A stretch of DNA of 64,000 nt from assembly GCA_028694215.1 (NCBI GenBank), contig JAQUTW010000003.1:1-64000 (forward strand), given 5' to 3'. The notes beneath the pieces were generated by a model. The model was not told the origin of the DNA. It was given only the letters and a program-made list of their open reading frames with translations, and did not search any database. Position numbers and translations under genes: made by a program. The DNA is from Paludibacteraceae bacterium (lineage in GTDB: Bacteria > Bacteroidota > Bacteroidia > Bacteroidales > Paludibacteraceae). Shown here piece after piece: positions 1 to 8,767 of this stretch (its first letter is position 1; every line of letters begins with the position of its first letter).

Positions 1-28
1 ATAACGCCCTTGCTCTCAAAAGCGGTTG

Positions 29-60
29 CAAAGATACAATACTTATACGAAGTATACAAA
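29..60 (-). promoter_or_regulatory. Bacteroidetes-type promoter reading leftward out of the window
   Basis: Minus strand TTTG-N20-TATCTTTG (plus CAAAGATA 29-36, CAAA 57-60). Confidence 0.6.
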
Positions 61-167
61 CTTTTAAAAGAAATATTTTAAAAAAATTACAATACGCTGA
101 TAATCAAATAAAAATAAAAAATATTTTTTTAGAATGCAAACAAAAAAGGCATTATAAAACATAATTT

Positions 168-815
168 CTATTCAAAAACAGATAAAAAACAGGCAAAAAG
201 TTCTTGTTGAACCTCAAAAATAGAAATTTCACGACTCAATTCGTGCTGCATAGACGTTACGCCTTTATCGGTAAAACCACAAGGATTGATATTTTTGAAA
301 TAATTTAAATCGGTATTGACGTTTAGAGCGAAACCGTGCATGGTGACAAAACGACTACATCTCACACCAATTGCTGCTATTTTTCGACATCGTGCAGGAT
401 TGTCACTGTCCAACCAAACGCCTGCGGCTCCATTTAAACGCATTGCCGTTATGCCATATTTTGCCAAAACAAGTATAATAGCTTTTTCTACATTATATAT
501 ATAGAATTTTAATCCGAGATGTAAACTTTCCAAATCAAAAATGGGGTAACCTACTATCTGACCTTTACCATGATATGTTATATCCCCGCCACGGTTGGTT
601 CTGATTAATGGCACATGATTGGGATTAAACAACAGATTTTCAGCATGTCCACTTTTCCCAAGGGTATAAACATCAGGATGTTCACACAAAACAAGTCTGT
701 TTTCAAAAGGGTAACCTTTTCTTTTGGCTTCTATTGCTTCATTAAAAAACATTTCCTGCCGTTGTAAAGCTTCTGCATAATCTACTATACCCCAATTATC
801 CAATATCATAAACAC
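168..815 (-). CDS. lipB: Lipoyl(octanoyl) transferase
   Basis: LipB motifs RGGDITYHGKGQIVGYPI and KIAAIGVRCSRFVTMHGFALNVN. Confidence 0.95.
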   Translation of the reverse strand: MFMILDNWGIVDYAEALQRQEMFFNEAIEAKRKGYPFENRLVLCEHPDVYTLGKSGHAENLLFNPNHVPLIRTNRGGDITYHGKGQIVGYPIFDLESLHLGLKFYIYNVEKAIILVLAKYGITAMRLNGAAGVWLDSDNPARCRKIAAIGVRCSRFVTMHGFALNVNTDLNYFKNINPCGFTDKGVTSMQHELSREISIFEVQQELFACFLSVFE

Positions 816-820
816 ATAAA

Positions 821-1243
821 TTAATCTTCTTCATCGAAATTCCATTCGTAATCATCATCTATAAAATATGGTGTGTCGTCAACATAACTTTCCATATCGC
901 GCCGTTCTTTTTTAGTTGGGCGACCGGTTCCTTTTTCACGATATGCGGTTTTATCAAGTTTTAGCAGATCTAATAGCTGTAATTGTTCCGGCGAAGTAAC
1001 TTGCTGCATAAAATCCGGTACCATTCTGGCATTCATTCTATTTTGCGCCAACGCCAATACTTTAAACGAATAAAGTATTGGCGCACGACGGATTTGTATA
1101 ACATCATTTACGGCTATGGTCTTTGACGGTTTAACTCGTTGTCCCTGCATCAAAACCTTCCCCTTTTTGCAGGCTTCTGCCGCCAAACTTCTTGTTTTGA
1201 ACAGTCGAACTGACCACATCCATTTATCTATGCGGACTTCCAT
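821..1243 (-). CDS. S4-domain RNA-binding protein, HslR/Hsp15-like
   Basis: N-terminal VRIDKWMWSVRLFKTRSLAAEACKKGKVLMQGQRVKPSK S4 signature. Confidence 0.85.
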   Translation of the reverse strand: MEVRIDKWMWSVRLFKTRSLAAEACKKGKVLMQGQRVKPSKTIAVNDVIQIRRAPILYSFKVLALAQNRMNARMVPDFMQQVTSPEQLQLLDLLKLDKTAYREKGTGRPTKKERRDMESYVDDTPYFIDDDYEWNFDEED

Positions 1244-1277
1244 TATCTTTTATCAGTATTCACAGAACACTGTTTCT

Positions 1278-3434
1278 TTACTTCTTAATTAAAATGCGTT
1301 TCGTTTCTGAATTTGTATTGCCTGCTATTTTTACAACATAAACACCTTCCGACAAATCAGATAGTTCCAATTCAAAAGTTTCTTTGGCTGTAATATCTCC
1401 AATTGCCTTAGAATAAACTATTTGCCCATTTACATTATAAACAGTCAATTTTAAATTTGTATCTGACTGGGCAAAAAGAACGTTGCAATGACCTTCTGTA
1501 ACTGTAGGATATAAAAATATTTTTTCCGGATACAATTTGGTTTGTTCAACAGAAGTTTGAGTTATGATTTTCAGTAAGCCATTATAAGCATTAATTTTCC
1601 CATATCCCCACGAATTATTTGGCAATGCACTTCCTGTATAAGAATCAGAAGTAGATGTTGTAGCCAAAACTTCACGCACTCTTTCAGGTGTTAAAGTTTT
1701 ATCTGCCTGTAACCATGTAGCTAAAACACCGGTTACAAAAGGGCTGGACATTGATGTACCCTGCATATAGCCCCAATAATATTTCTGACCATTTTCGGTT
1801 GCTTCTGCTGCTTTGTCCATTGCAGATACGGCAGCATCGTTACTTGGCAAAGAAGAAATAAGAAGTGACCCCGGAGCTGTAATATCTGGTTTAATACGAT
1901 TGTCAACCGTAGGACCTTTGCTTGAAAATCCCGTTAAAGCACCAACAACCGGATAATATATACTTGGTTTGCGACTCTGATAAGCTCCGACAGAAATAAT
2001 CCGTTTACCTGTTCCTCCTAATTCACCTACAGAAGTTGTCGCATTACCGGCTGTCCAACTAGAAATACTGTTGTTGGTCAAATAAGAATAATTATCATCT
2101 GCCCACATATTAATTTCGCCTCCTGTTCCGGAAACAATAATTCCAACATAATTACCACTCGTTAAACTGTTTAAATTTACAGCTACCAATACATTACCTT
2201 TTTTATTTGTGGCATTCTTCTCACGAGAAACCAAAACATTTCCAGAAGCTCCTGTCGTAATAGAAAAAGAACTGGACTTTGAAACTGTTGCACGCAAATC
2301 ACCGGTTGACCAAACCTCTTTTTCTGTTGACTTATTGTAAATTACGCATCGTACTGTATAAGTTGAATCTGCCTCTCCCCAAACATCAACCATTCCGTAA
2401 CGTGTTGATGAATAATAAAATCCCATAAATGTTTTTATAGGTGAACTCGTTGTCAATGTTTGTTTAATATGTACTTTATCTTCGCCTTCATTTCCGGCAG
2501 AACCGACCAATAATTTTCCGGCTCCCTGCATCTCGTCACAAACACGGTCAAAAGTGGAAGTTCCGTCGTGAGGACCTACGTGCATACCCAAACTCATATT
2601 AACTACACAAGGTTTATTTACAGATTCTGCATAATTATATATATATTTTACACCATTTGAGATACTCACATTATCAGATGTATTGTCATTCAAATTATAG
2701 CTCACCAATACAATATCGGCATCAGAAGCTACTCCATAATAGTTGTTCCCTTTGTAAGCTCCTGCTGCTATTCCGGTTACATGCGTTCCGTGTCCAACAG
2801 CATCGGTTGTATCATCATACTTAGCTGCCAATATTTCCTCTTTTGTTGTGTATTCCTTTCCTCCTGAAAATCCCGAAGGTGCACCACCCGACAAATTTTG
2901 ATTCCACACACGTTTTACACGTAAATCGGATTTAGCTGTATCAAAGAAATTGATATGACCATATTCAAAACCATGGTCAACAACTCCTACCACCACACCC
3001 GTGCCAAGAAATGGCATTGTTAACGGTGAAGTTCCTGCCTGAACCTTATCCACTTCGGCAGAAGGACGAGCTTTGTCCATACGTTTATAAACAGGAAAGC
3101 CAATTTCTATACGTTTCACATCATTCAATGCCGCCACATCATTCAATTTATCAACGGGAACACGAACTGCAACAATATCTGTATATTCGGCATCGACCAA
3201 TACTCCCAGATTTTTCAAATTGGTTATATCTGCCTGCTCAGACAAATAAATAAAAGCTGACACATACTCCATATTATTAATGGATTTTATAGCATACATC
3301 TTTTTTAAAGGAATGTCAACTTTTGCTTTTTCAATTGATACAAAATTGTTGGTATATGGCGACATTTTTGGAGATTGTGCCATAGCAGTACAAAAGACTA
3401 ATACTGCGACAAAACTTAAAACAGTCTTTTTCAT
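1278..3434 (-). CDS. Secreted subtilisin-like (S8) serine protease with propeptide and T9SS C-terminal sorting domain
   Basis: Signal peptide; catalytic VVDHGFEYGH, GHGTHVTGIAAG and GTSMSSPFVTG; C-terminal NGQIVYSKAI...LSEGVYVVKIAGNTNSETKRILIKK. Confidence 0.93.
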   Translation of the reverse strand: MKKTVLSFVAVLVFCTAMAQSPKMSPYTNNFVSIEKAKVDIPLKKMYAIKSINNMEYVSAFIYLSEQADITNLKNLGVLVDAEYTDIVAVRVPVDKLNDVAALNDVKRIEIGFPVYKRMDKARPSAEVDKVQAGTSPLTMPFLGTGVVVGVVDHGFEYGHINFFDTAKSDLRVKRVWNQNLSGGAPSGFSGGKEYTTKEEILAAKYDDTTDAVGHGTHVTGIAAGAYKGNNYYGVASDADIVLVSYNLNDNTSDNVSISNGVKYIYNYAESVNKPCVVNMSLGMHVGPHDGTSTFDRVCDEMQGAGKLLVGSAGNEGEDKVHIKQTLTTSSPIKTFMGFYYSSTRYGMVDVWGEADSTYTVRCVIYNKSTEKEVWSTGDLRATVSKSSSFSITTGASGNVLVSREKNATNKKGNVLVAVNLNSLTSGNYVGIIVSGTGGEINMWADDNYSYLTNNSISSWTAGNATTSVGELGGTGKRIISVGAYQSRKPSIYYPVVGALTGFSSKGPTVDNRIKPDITAPGSLLISSLPSNDAAVSAMDKAAEATENGQKYYWGYMQGTSMSSPFVTGVLATWLQADKTLTPERVREVLATTSTSDSYTGSALPNNSWGYGKINAYNGLLKIITQTSVEQTKLYPEKIFLYPTVTEGHCNVLFAQSDTNLKLTVYNVNGQIVYSKAIGDITAKETFELELSDLSEGVYVVKIAGNTNSETKRILIKK

Positions 3435-3451
3435 GATTTTTGTAATTTTAA

Positions 3452-3919
3452 TTAATTATTTTTAGTTATAGGTTTACGAATAATAATACGCGTAGGTAAT
3501 TCTATATTATTAATGCCTTTCACTTGTAAAAGTTCCGGCAAGCGCACAATAGGACAAGTAAACGAAACGATATTCTTGGACAAAGATGTAATCTGTCCAC
3601 CCATCAAACCAATAGCATTTGCATCAAAATCAGAAGAGACCTCCAAATAACCGGTCACCACTACGGTTTTCTTTTTGTCGTCCAAACGTTTTAAACCATA
3701 TTGCGCAATAAGTTTTTCCGATGGTTCATACTTTGATAGTGATTTCAACGAAGCAGTTTCTTGCCCTAAGTCATACCACAACGACTCAAAGCCAACTGAA
3801 TAGGTTACATTTTCAGGCAGTTTCGTCTTAAATTGATTAGGAATGGATTTTGACGCAGCACAACTAATCAAGATAAGTATGCTCAAAAATCCGAATACAA
3901 ATTGATGTAAAGTTTTCAT
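3452..3919 (-). CDS. Small lipoprotein resembling a stand-alone S8 propeptide (fervidolysin/I9-like)
   Basis: Lipobox ILISCAAS; C-terminal ~70 aa align by eye with the propeptide of the adjacent S8 protease. Confidence 0.6.
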   Translation of the reverse strand: MKTLHQFVFGFLSILILISCAASKSIPNQFKTKLPENVTYSVGFESLWYDLGQETASLKSLSKYEPSEKLIAQYGLKRLDDKKKTVVVTGYLEVSSDFDANAIGLMGGQITSLSKNIVSFTCPIVRLPELLQVKGINNIELPTRIIIRKPITKNN

Positions 3920-5241
3920 TTAATAAATTTTATATGTAAAAAACGTTTCGTTGCCGCTGTTATTTTATAACGTTCATCTATACGGTACCCTACTACCCAA
4001 ACAATCTGATTTAATGAAGTTAATACCCATGTTTGTTCCTTTTCGAGTAAGGAAAGTTTATTATCAATAAGAAAGTCGCTAATTTTTTTCTGTTGCTTCA
4101 TGCCAAATGGCGTAAAACGATCGCCACTTTTCCACAAACGTAATATTAACGGAAAAGTTAATTTATCTTTATCTAAAAAAGCCTCATTATTTCCTGCTTT
4201 TATTGTATCAAACTGATTATAAGATAAATAATTAAACTTTAAATGAAATGGGGAAAAACACTCTTCCATTTCTTCCGTGATGATGAAATCTTCTGTATTC
4301 TCTTTTTCTATAGGTTCTATCAATAAAAGTTCTCTATCTTTGACAAGTCGATGTGTTTTCGACAAAAATTGTTTACCTGAGTTGCTCTTGACAGCATCAA
4401 CTATCTGCTCCGTTACTTCCGAATTAAAATTAAAGCGTGCAAGTAATTCATACAAAAGTGTTTGAGGCGCAGGTCGGCACATCAATTTTTCAATTGAAAT
4501 TTGAAAAATACCGTTTTCTTCTTTCACTATCTCCTGTTCCGATACGTAACAATAATTATTGTAAACTTCCTCTATATCATGCAAATACGACATTGTATGC
4601 AACATTGTATTGGTAAACGAAGGATTTATACTTTCCAACTGCGGTACAATTTTATGACGAATATAGTTTCGCAAAAATGCTGTGTCGGAATTTGTAGAAT
4701 CGTACACAAAACACAACTTGTTTTTACACGCATAATCCTCTATTTCAGAACGTTTGCACAAAAGCAACGGACGCACAATATTGTTTTGTTTCGCTTTCAT
4801 TCCCGATAGTCCGTGTATGCCGGTACCACGTATCAAATTAATAAAAAAAGTTTCCACAGCATCATCTGCATGATGAGCCACCACCACACAAGCAAAGCCA
4901 TTTCCATTTATTAAAGTTTGAAACCATTCGTATCGTAATTGTCTGGCAGCCATTTCTATAGACAAATGATGTTCCGATGCATAACGTTTAGTATCAAAAT
5001 CGATACTGAAAAATGGCAAGTTATAAGTAAAAGTAAACTGCTTCACAAACTTAAAATCGCGATCGGATTCATCGCCTCTTAAATGAAAATTGCAATGTGC
5101 CACCGAACAATCGTAGCCTAAACGCACCAAAAGATGCAATAGTACGATTGAATCGACACCGCCACTCACAGCAACCAAAAGTTTATCATCTTTGGTAAAC
5201 AGCCGTTCCTTTTCTATATATGCCGCTATTTTTTGATGCAT
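3916..5241 (-). CDS. tilS: tRNA(Ile)-lysidine synthase
   Basis: PP-loop VAVSGGVDSIVLLHLL, HCNFHLRGDESDRD and C-terminal TilS domain. Confidence 0.95.
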   Translation of the reverse strand: MHQKIAAYIEKERLFTKDDKLLVAVSGGVDSIVLLHLLVRLGYDCSVAHCNFHLRGDESDRDFKFVKQFTFTYNLPFFSIDFDTKRYASEHHLSIEMAARQLRYEWFQTLINGNGFACVVVAHHADDAVETFFINLIRGTGIHGLSGMKAKQNNIVRPLLLCKRSEIEDYACKNKLCFVYDSTNSDTAFLRNYIRHKIVPQLESINPSFTNTMLHTMSYLHDIEEVYNNYCYVSEQEIVKEENGIFQISIEKLMCRPAPQTLLYELLARFNFNSEVTEQIVDAVKSNSGKQFLSKTHRLVKDRELLLIEPIEKENTEDFIITEEMEECFSPFHLKFNYLSYNQFDTIKAGNNEAFLDKDKLTFPLILRLWKSGDRFTPFGMKQQKKISDFLIDNKLSLLEKEQTWVLTSLNQIVWVVGYRIDERYKITAATKRFLHIKFIK

Positions 5242-5552
5242 CAGGCTTCACCGCCGCCAAACATAGGCGTCGGAGGTATCATTGAGTTAGTATCCGTTTT
5301 TATCTTTCCGTATTGTTCCTCATATTTGGTTATATTGTCCTGAATGGCAAACATCAAACGTTTTGCGTGTTCCGGTGTCAAAATAATACGCGATTTTACA
5401 TGTGCTTTCGGAGTTCCCGGCATAATGCGTACAAAATCGACCACAAACTCCGATGAAGAATGTGATATAATAGCCAAATTGGAATAAATACCGTCTGCTA
5501 CTTCAGCCGACAGTTCAATGTTAAGTTGATTTTCTTTTGTTTCCATATTCAT
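5241..5552 (-). CDS. DUF3467 family protein
   Basis: Sequence pattern YSNLAIISHSSSEFVVDFVRIMPGTPKAHVKSRIILTPEHAKRL. Confidence 0.85.
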   Translation of the reverse strand: MNMETKENQLNIELSAEVADGIYSNLAIISHSSSEFVVDFVRIMPGTPKAHVKSRIILTPEHAKRLMFAIQDNITKYEEQYGKIKTDTNSMIPPTPMFGGGEA

Positions 5553-5585
5553 TAGACGTTAAATGCAAATGTCAGTAAAAAATAG

Positions 5586-5593
5586 TACTTTTG
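5586..5593 (+). promoter_or_regulatory. -7 element TACTTTTG upstream of cysK
   Basis: TAnnTTTG match 34 nt before the ATG. Confidence 0.5.
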
Positions 5594-5626
5594 CAAAACA
5601 AAACAGTTATTCTAAATATCAAATAT

Positions 5627-6574
5627 ATGGCAAAGATAGTAAAAAATTTAATGGAGTTGGTAGGAAATACACCTTTATTGGAATTATTTAATTTTCAGAA
5701 AGAAAACCGGCTAAAAGCTCACATTATTGGCAAACTGGAATATTTTAATCCGGCAGGCAGTATAAAAGACAGAGTTGGCGTAGCGATGATAGAAGCCGCC
5801 GAAAAAAACGGGGTTATTCATGAAGGATCAACAATTATAGAGCCAACAAGCGGCAACACAGGCATCGGTTTGGCAATGGCGGCAGCCATTAAACATTACC
5901 GACTCATTTTAACAATGCCGGACAGTATGAGCATTGAAAGGCGTTTGCTGCTGAAAGCTTTGGGAGCCGAAATTGTATTGACCGAAGGCGCAAAAGGCAT
6001 TGCCGGTTCTGTTGAAAAAGCCAACGAACTTCACCAACAAATTCCAAACAGTTTTATTCCACAACAATTTAACAATCCTGCCAATCCTGATATTCATTAT
6101 CATACTACGGCAAAAGAAATTTGGCGCGATACAGACGGAAAAATAGATGTTTTTGTATGTGGCGTAGGCAGTGCCGGAACCATTACAGGTTGTGGTCGTC
6201 GATTAAAGGAATTAAATCCTGCCATAGAAATTATAGCCGTAGAACCGGCATCGTCGCCTGTTTTATCGGGTGGGAAAGCCGCACCTCATCAAATTCAGGG
6301 CATAGGAGCAGGATTTATTCCCGGAAACTATGATGCCAATGTAATAGATAAAATTATCACAGTTGCCAACGAAGATGCCATTCGTACCAGCAGAGCCGTT
6401 TCTAAACTCGAAGGTCTGCTGTTGGGATTTTCCGGTGGTGCGGCTTTGTTTGCAGCCGAGCAATTAGCCAAAAAAGATACTTATTCCGGTAAAAATATTG
6501 TCGTTATATTTCCTGATTCCGGTGAACGTTATTTCTCAACAATTTTGTTTGACGAAGAAAATCGCCCCTTATAA
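5627..6574 (+). CDS. cysK: Cysteine synthase A
   Basis: LVGNTPLLEL, NPAGSIKDRVG, EPTSGNTGIGLA. ATG at 5627 preferred over the TTG at 5591. Confidence 0.95.
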   Translation: MAKIVKNLMELVGNTPLLELFNFQKENRLKAHIIGKLEYFNPAGSIKDRVGVAMIEAAEKNGVIHEGSTIIEPTSGNTGIGLAMAAAIKHYRLILTMPDSMSIERRLLLKALGAEIVLTEGAKGIAGSVEKANELHQQIPNSFIPQQFNNPANPDIHYHTTAKEIWRDTDGKIDVFVCGVGSAGTITGCGRRLKELNPAIEIIAVEPASSPVLSGGKAAPHQIQGIGAGFIPGNYDANVIDKIITVANEDAIRTSRAVSKLEGLLLGFSGGAALFAAEQLAKKDTYSGKNIVVIFPDSGERYFSTILFDEENRPL

Positions 6575-6617
6575 AAATTTGTTATCGGTAAGAAAACCAA
6601 CATTCAAACTTTTTTCT

Positions 6618-6625
6618 TACCTTTG
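6618..6625 (+). promoter_or_regulatory. -7 element TACCTTTG upstream of tRNA-Ser
   Basis: TAnnTTTG 11 nt before the tRNA. Confidence 0.5.
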
Positions 6626-6636
6626 CAGCCGCAAAA

Positions 6637-6723
6637 GGAAAGATGCCGGAGTGGTCGATCGGGCCGCACTCGAAATGCGGTGAACGGGTAACTGTTCCGG
6701 GGGTTCGAATCCCTCTCTTTCCG
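6637..6723 (+). tRNA. tRNA-Ser (CGA)
   Basis: 7-bp acceptor GGAAAGA/TCTTTCC, anticodon arm CCGCA-CTCGAAA-TGCGG, long variable arm, T-arm GGGTTCGAATCCC. Confidence 0.95.
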
Positions 6724-6742
6724 CAAAACGACATAAGTTAAT

Positions 6743-6780
6743 AAAAAGCAGCCTTTTACATACGTAAGAGGCTGCTTTTT
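6743..6780 (+). terminator. Rho-independent terminator after tRNA-Ser
   Basis: AAAAGCAGCCT...AGGCTGCTTTTT. Confidence 0.8.
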
Positions 6781-6863
6781 GAAAAAAACTGCCACAGATT
6801 TGCCACATTTTTTTTACGCGGAAATAACGAAAACGTAAAAAAGTCGTATTTCCAGTAATATCA

Positions 6864-7529
6864 TTACATCAGATATTGTCCATTAACATTGAGTCTAAAT
6901 TGCAAGCCAAGCACATCAGCCGATTTACGACATAAAAGCATACGGTTCAAAAAAATCTCAAAATAATCCATTACCGCACAGATATCCGTATTAATGGTCA
7001 GTTGCAATGTAATTGTTTTTTCCTCCACATTCAGAAGAACTTCCGAAGTTTCTGCCGCATAATTCACACGGTCATGAATATCAAATGCAATGGTGTCACT
7101 GTTTCGTACACGGCTGCGTCGTACATCTGTTTTATCGGCAAGTATTACAGCCGCAGCAATAGCATTTACAGGAAATGCCGTATCATCGTCATGGTACCCG
7201 ATAGCCGTAATAATAGAAGCTACATCCACCGATGGCATTCCCATTTTATCCAAAATACGAAAAGCCATTACCGCTCCTGTTTGAGCATGATTGATACGAT
7301 TTACCACATTACCGATATCATGCATATAAGCAGCTATTTTAACTAATTCTATATCGTGTTCGCTATAATGCAATGCTGTGAGAATATCACTGGCTACTTT
7401 GGCACAATTGGTAACATGTGCAAAACTGTGTTCCGTATATCCCAAAGCCAACAATGACGCATCTGCCTGCAATATATACGTTCTTATCTCTTTCGATTTT
7501 ACAATGTCTTTATACGTTATTTCCGACAT
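6864..7529 (-). CDS. HD-domain phosphohydrolase
   Basis: HSFAHVTNCAKVASDI...AAYMHDIGNVVNRINHAQTG HD signature. Confidence 0.85.
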   Translation of the reverse strand: MSEITYKDIVKSKEIRTYILQADASLLALGYTEHSFAHVTNCAKVASDILTALHYSEHDIELVKIAAYMHDIGNVVNRINHAQTGAVMAFRILDKMGMPSVDVASIITAIGYHDDDTAFPVNAIAAAVILADKTDVRRSRVRNSDTIAFDIHDRVNYAAETSEVLLNVEEKTITLQLTINTDICAVMDYFEIFLNRMLLCRKSADVLGLQFRLNVNGQYLM

Positions 7530-7531
7530 AT

Positions 7532-8767
7532 TTATCCTAAAAATTTAATTAAATCGCCAAGCGATTGATTGACTGTTCGTTCAATAACTTTCGGGCGATC
7601 GTTTCCCAATTGATATTTGTGTGCAGACACGCCATTTTTTCCTGCCACGGCAATCCAAACCGTACCGACAGGTTTTTCATCACTTCCGCCAGTAGGACCG
7701 GCTATTCCTGTTGTAGCCACAGCATAATCCACTTTCATTTTTTCAAGACAGCCTTGTGCCATTTCTTCTGCCGTTTGGCGACTAACTGCTCCATATTTCC
7801 GTAATGTTTCTTCCGAAACGCCCAACATTTTATTTTTTATTTCGTTATTGTAAGAAACTACCCCTCCTTTAAAATAAACTGAAGATCCCGGCACAGACAC
7901 AATTTTGGCAGCCAAAGCACCGCCCGAACAACTCTCTGCTGTTGCCAATGTTAAATATCTATCGGTAAATAGTTTATGTACTACTGTTTCTAAAGTATCC
8001 GTCTCTTCACCTACCATATAAGGTTTTATCAATTTCTCCAATTTTGCCAATTCGTCCTGCATTCTTTGCGGCAAATTCATCTGTTCTGTACCACGTGCCG
8101 ACAAACGAAGACGAACCAAACCGGCCTGCGGCAAATAAGCCAACTTAAAAGCTTGTGGCAAAGCATCTTCCCATTCCGAAATTGTATCGGCAAGAAACGA
8201 TTCACCAATGCCTTGAGTTAAAATGGTATGATGAAGAATGACCTCATCGACATGACGTGCTTCCAACCGAGGCAACACATATTGATTCATCAGAAACTTC
8301 ATTTCGGAAGGCACTCCCGGCAAAGACACAATAATTTTCCCGTTCTGTTCAAACCACATTCCGGGAGCAGTTCCCACTTCGTTGAACAGCACAGTGCAGC
8401 AATCAGGGACATCTGCCTGATGATGATTTACTTCATTAAATGGCAATCCTCGCATTTCAAAATAATTTGCCACATGTTCAAATGTGGGCTGATGCACAAC
8501 CATTTTTGCACCAAAAAAACGACATAGAACCTGTTTTGTCATGTCATCTTTCGTTGGTCCGAGCCCTCCCGTTAAAATTACTGCATCGGCAAAATGCAAT
8601 TCATTTTCCAATGTACAAGTTATTTCCGTGGGATCATCTGCAACTGTAACTATATGTTCCACATCCACATTGACTCTGTTTAACTGTTCCGCCATCCACG
8701 AAGCATTGGTATTTACCACCTGCCCTATCAGCAATTCGTCTCCTATATTAATTAATGTAGTTTTCAT
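7532..8767 (-). CDS. cinA: CinA family protein / nicotinamide-nucleotide amidohydrolase
   Basis: N-terminal GDELLIGQVVNTNASWMAEQL; C-terminal TAESCSGGALAAKI...GVVSYNNEIK. Confidence 0.93.
   Translation of the reverse strand: MKTTLINIGDELLIGQVVNTNASWMAEQLNRVNVDVEHIVTVADDPTEITCTLENELHFADAVILTGGLGPTKDDMTKQVLCRFFGAKMVVHQPTFEHVANYFEMRGLPFNEVNHHQADVPDCCTVLFNEVGTAPGMWFEQNGKIIVSLPGVPSEMKFLMNQYVLPRLEARHVDEVILHHTILTQGIGESFLADTISEWEDALPQAFKLAYLPQAGLVRLRLSARGTEQMNLPQRMQDELAKLEKLIKPYMVGEETDTLETVVHKLFTDRYLTLATAESCSGGALAAKIVSVPGSSVYFKGGVVSYNNEIKNKMLGVSEETLRKYGAVSRQTAEEMAQGCLEKMKVDYAVATTGIAGPTGGSDEKPVGTVWIAVAGKNGVSAHKYQLGNDRPKVIERTVNQSLGDLIKFLG

Noticed and set aside
6604-6808. ORFs antisense to tRNA-Ser (e.g. 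RKERDSNPRNSYPF...)
   Set aside because: Translated tRNA and terminator sequence, a well-known spurious-ORF artefact.
6781-6863. Possible attachment site or integrase remnant downstream of tRNA-Ser
   Set aside because: No repeat of the tRNA 3' end, no integrase and no atypical gene content nearby.
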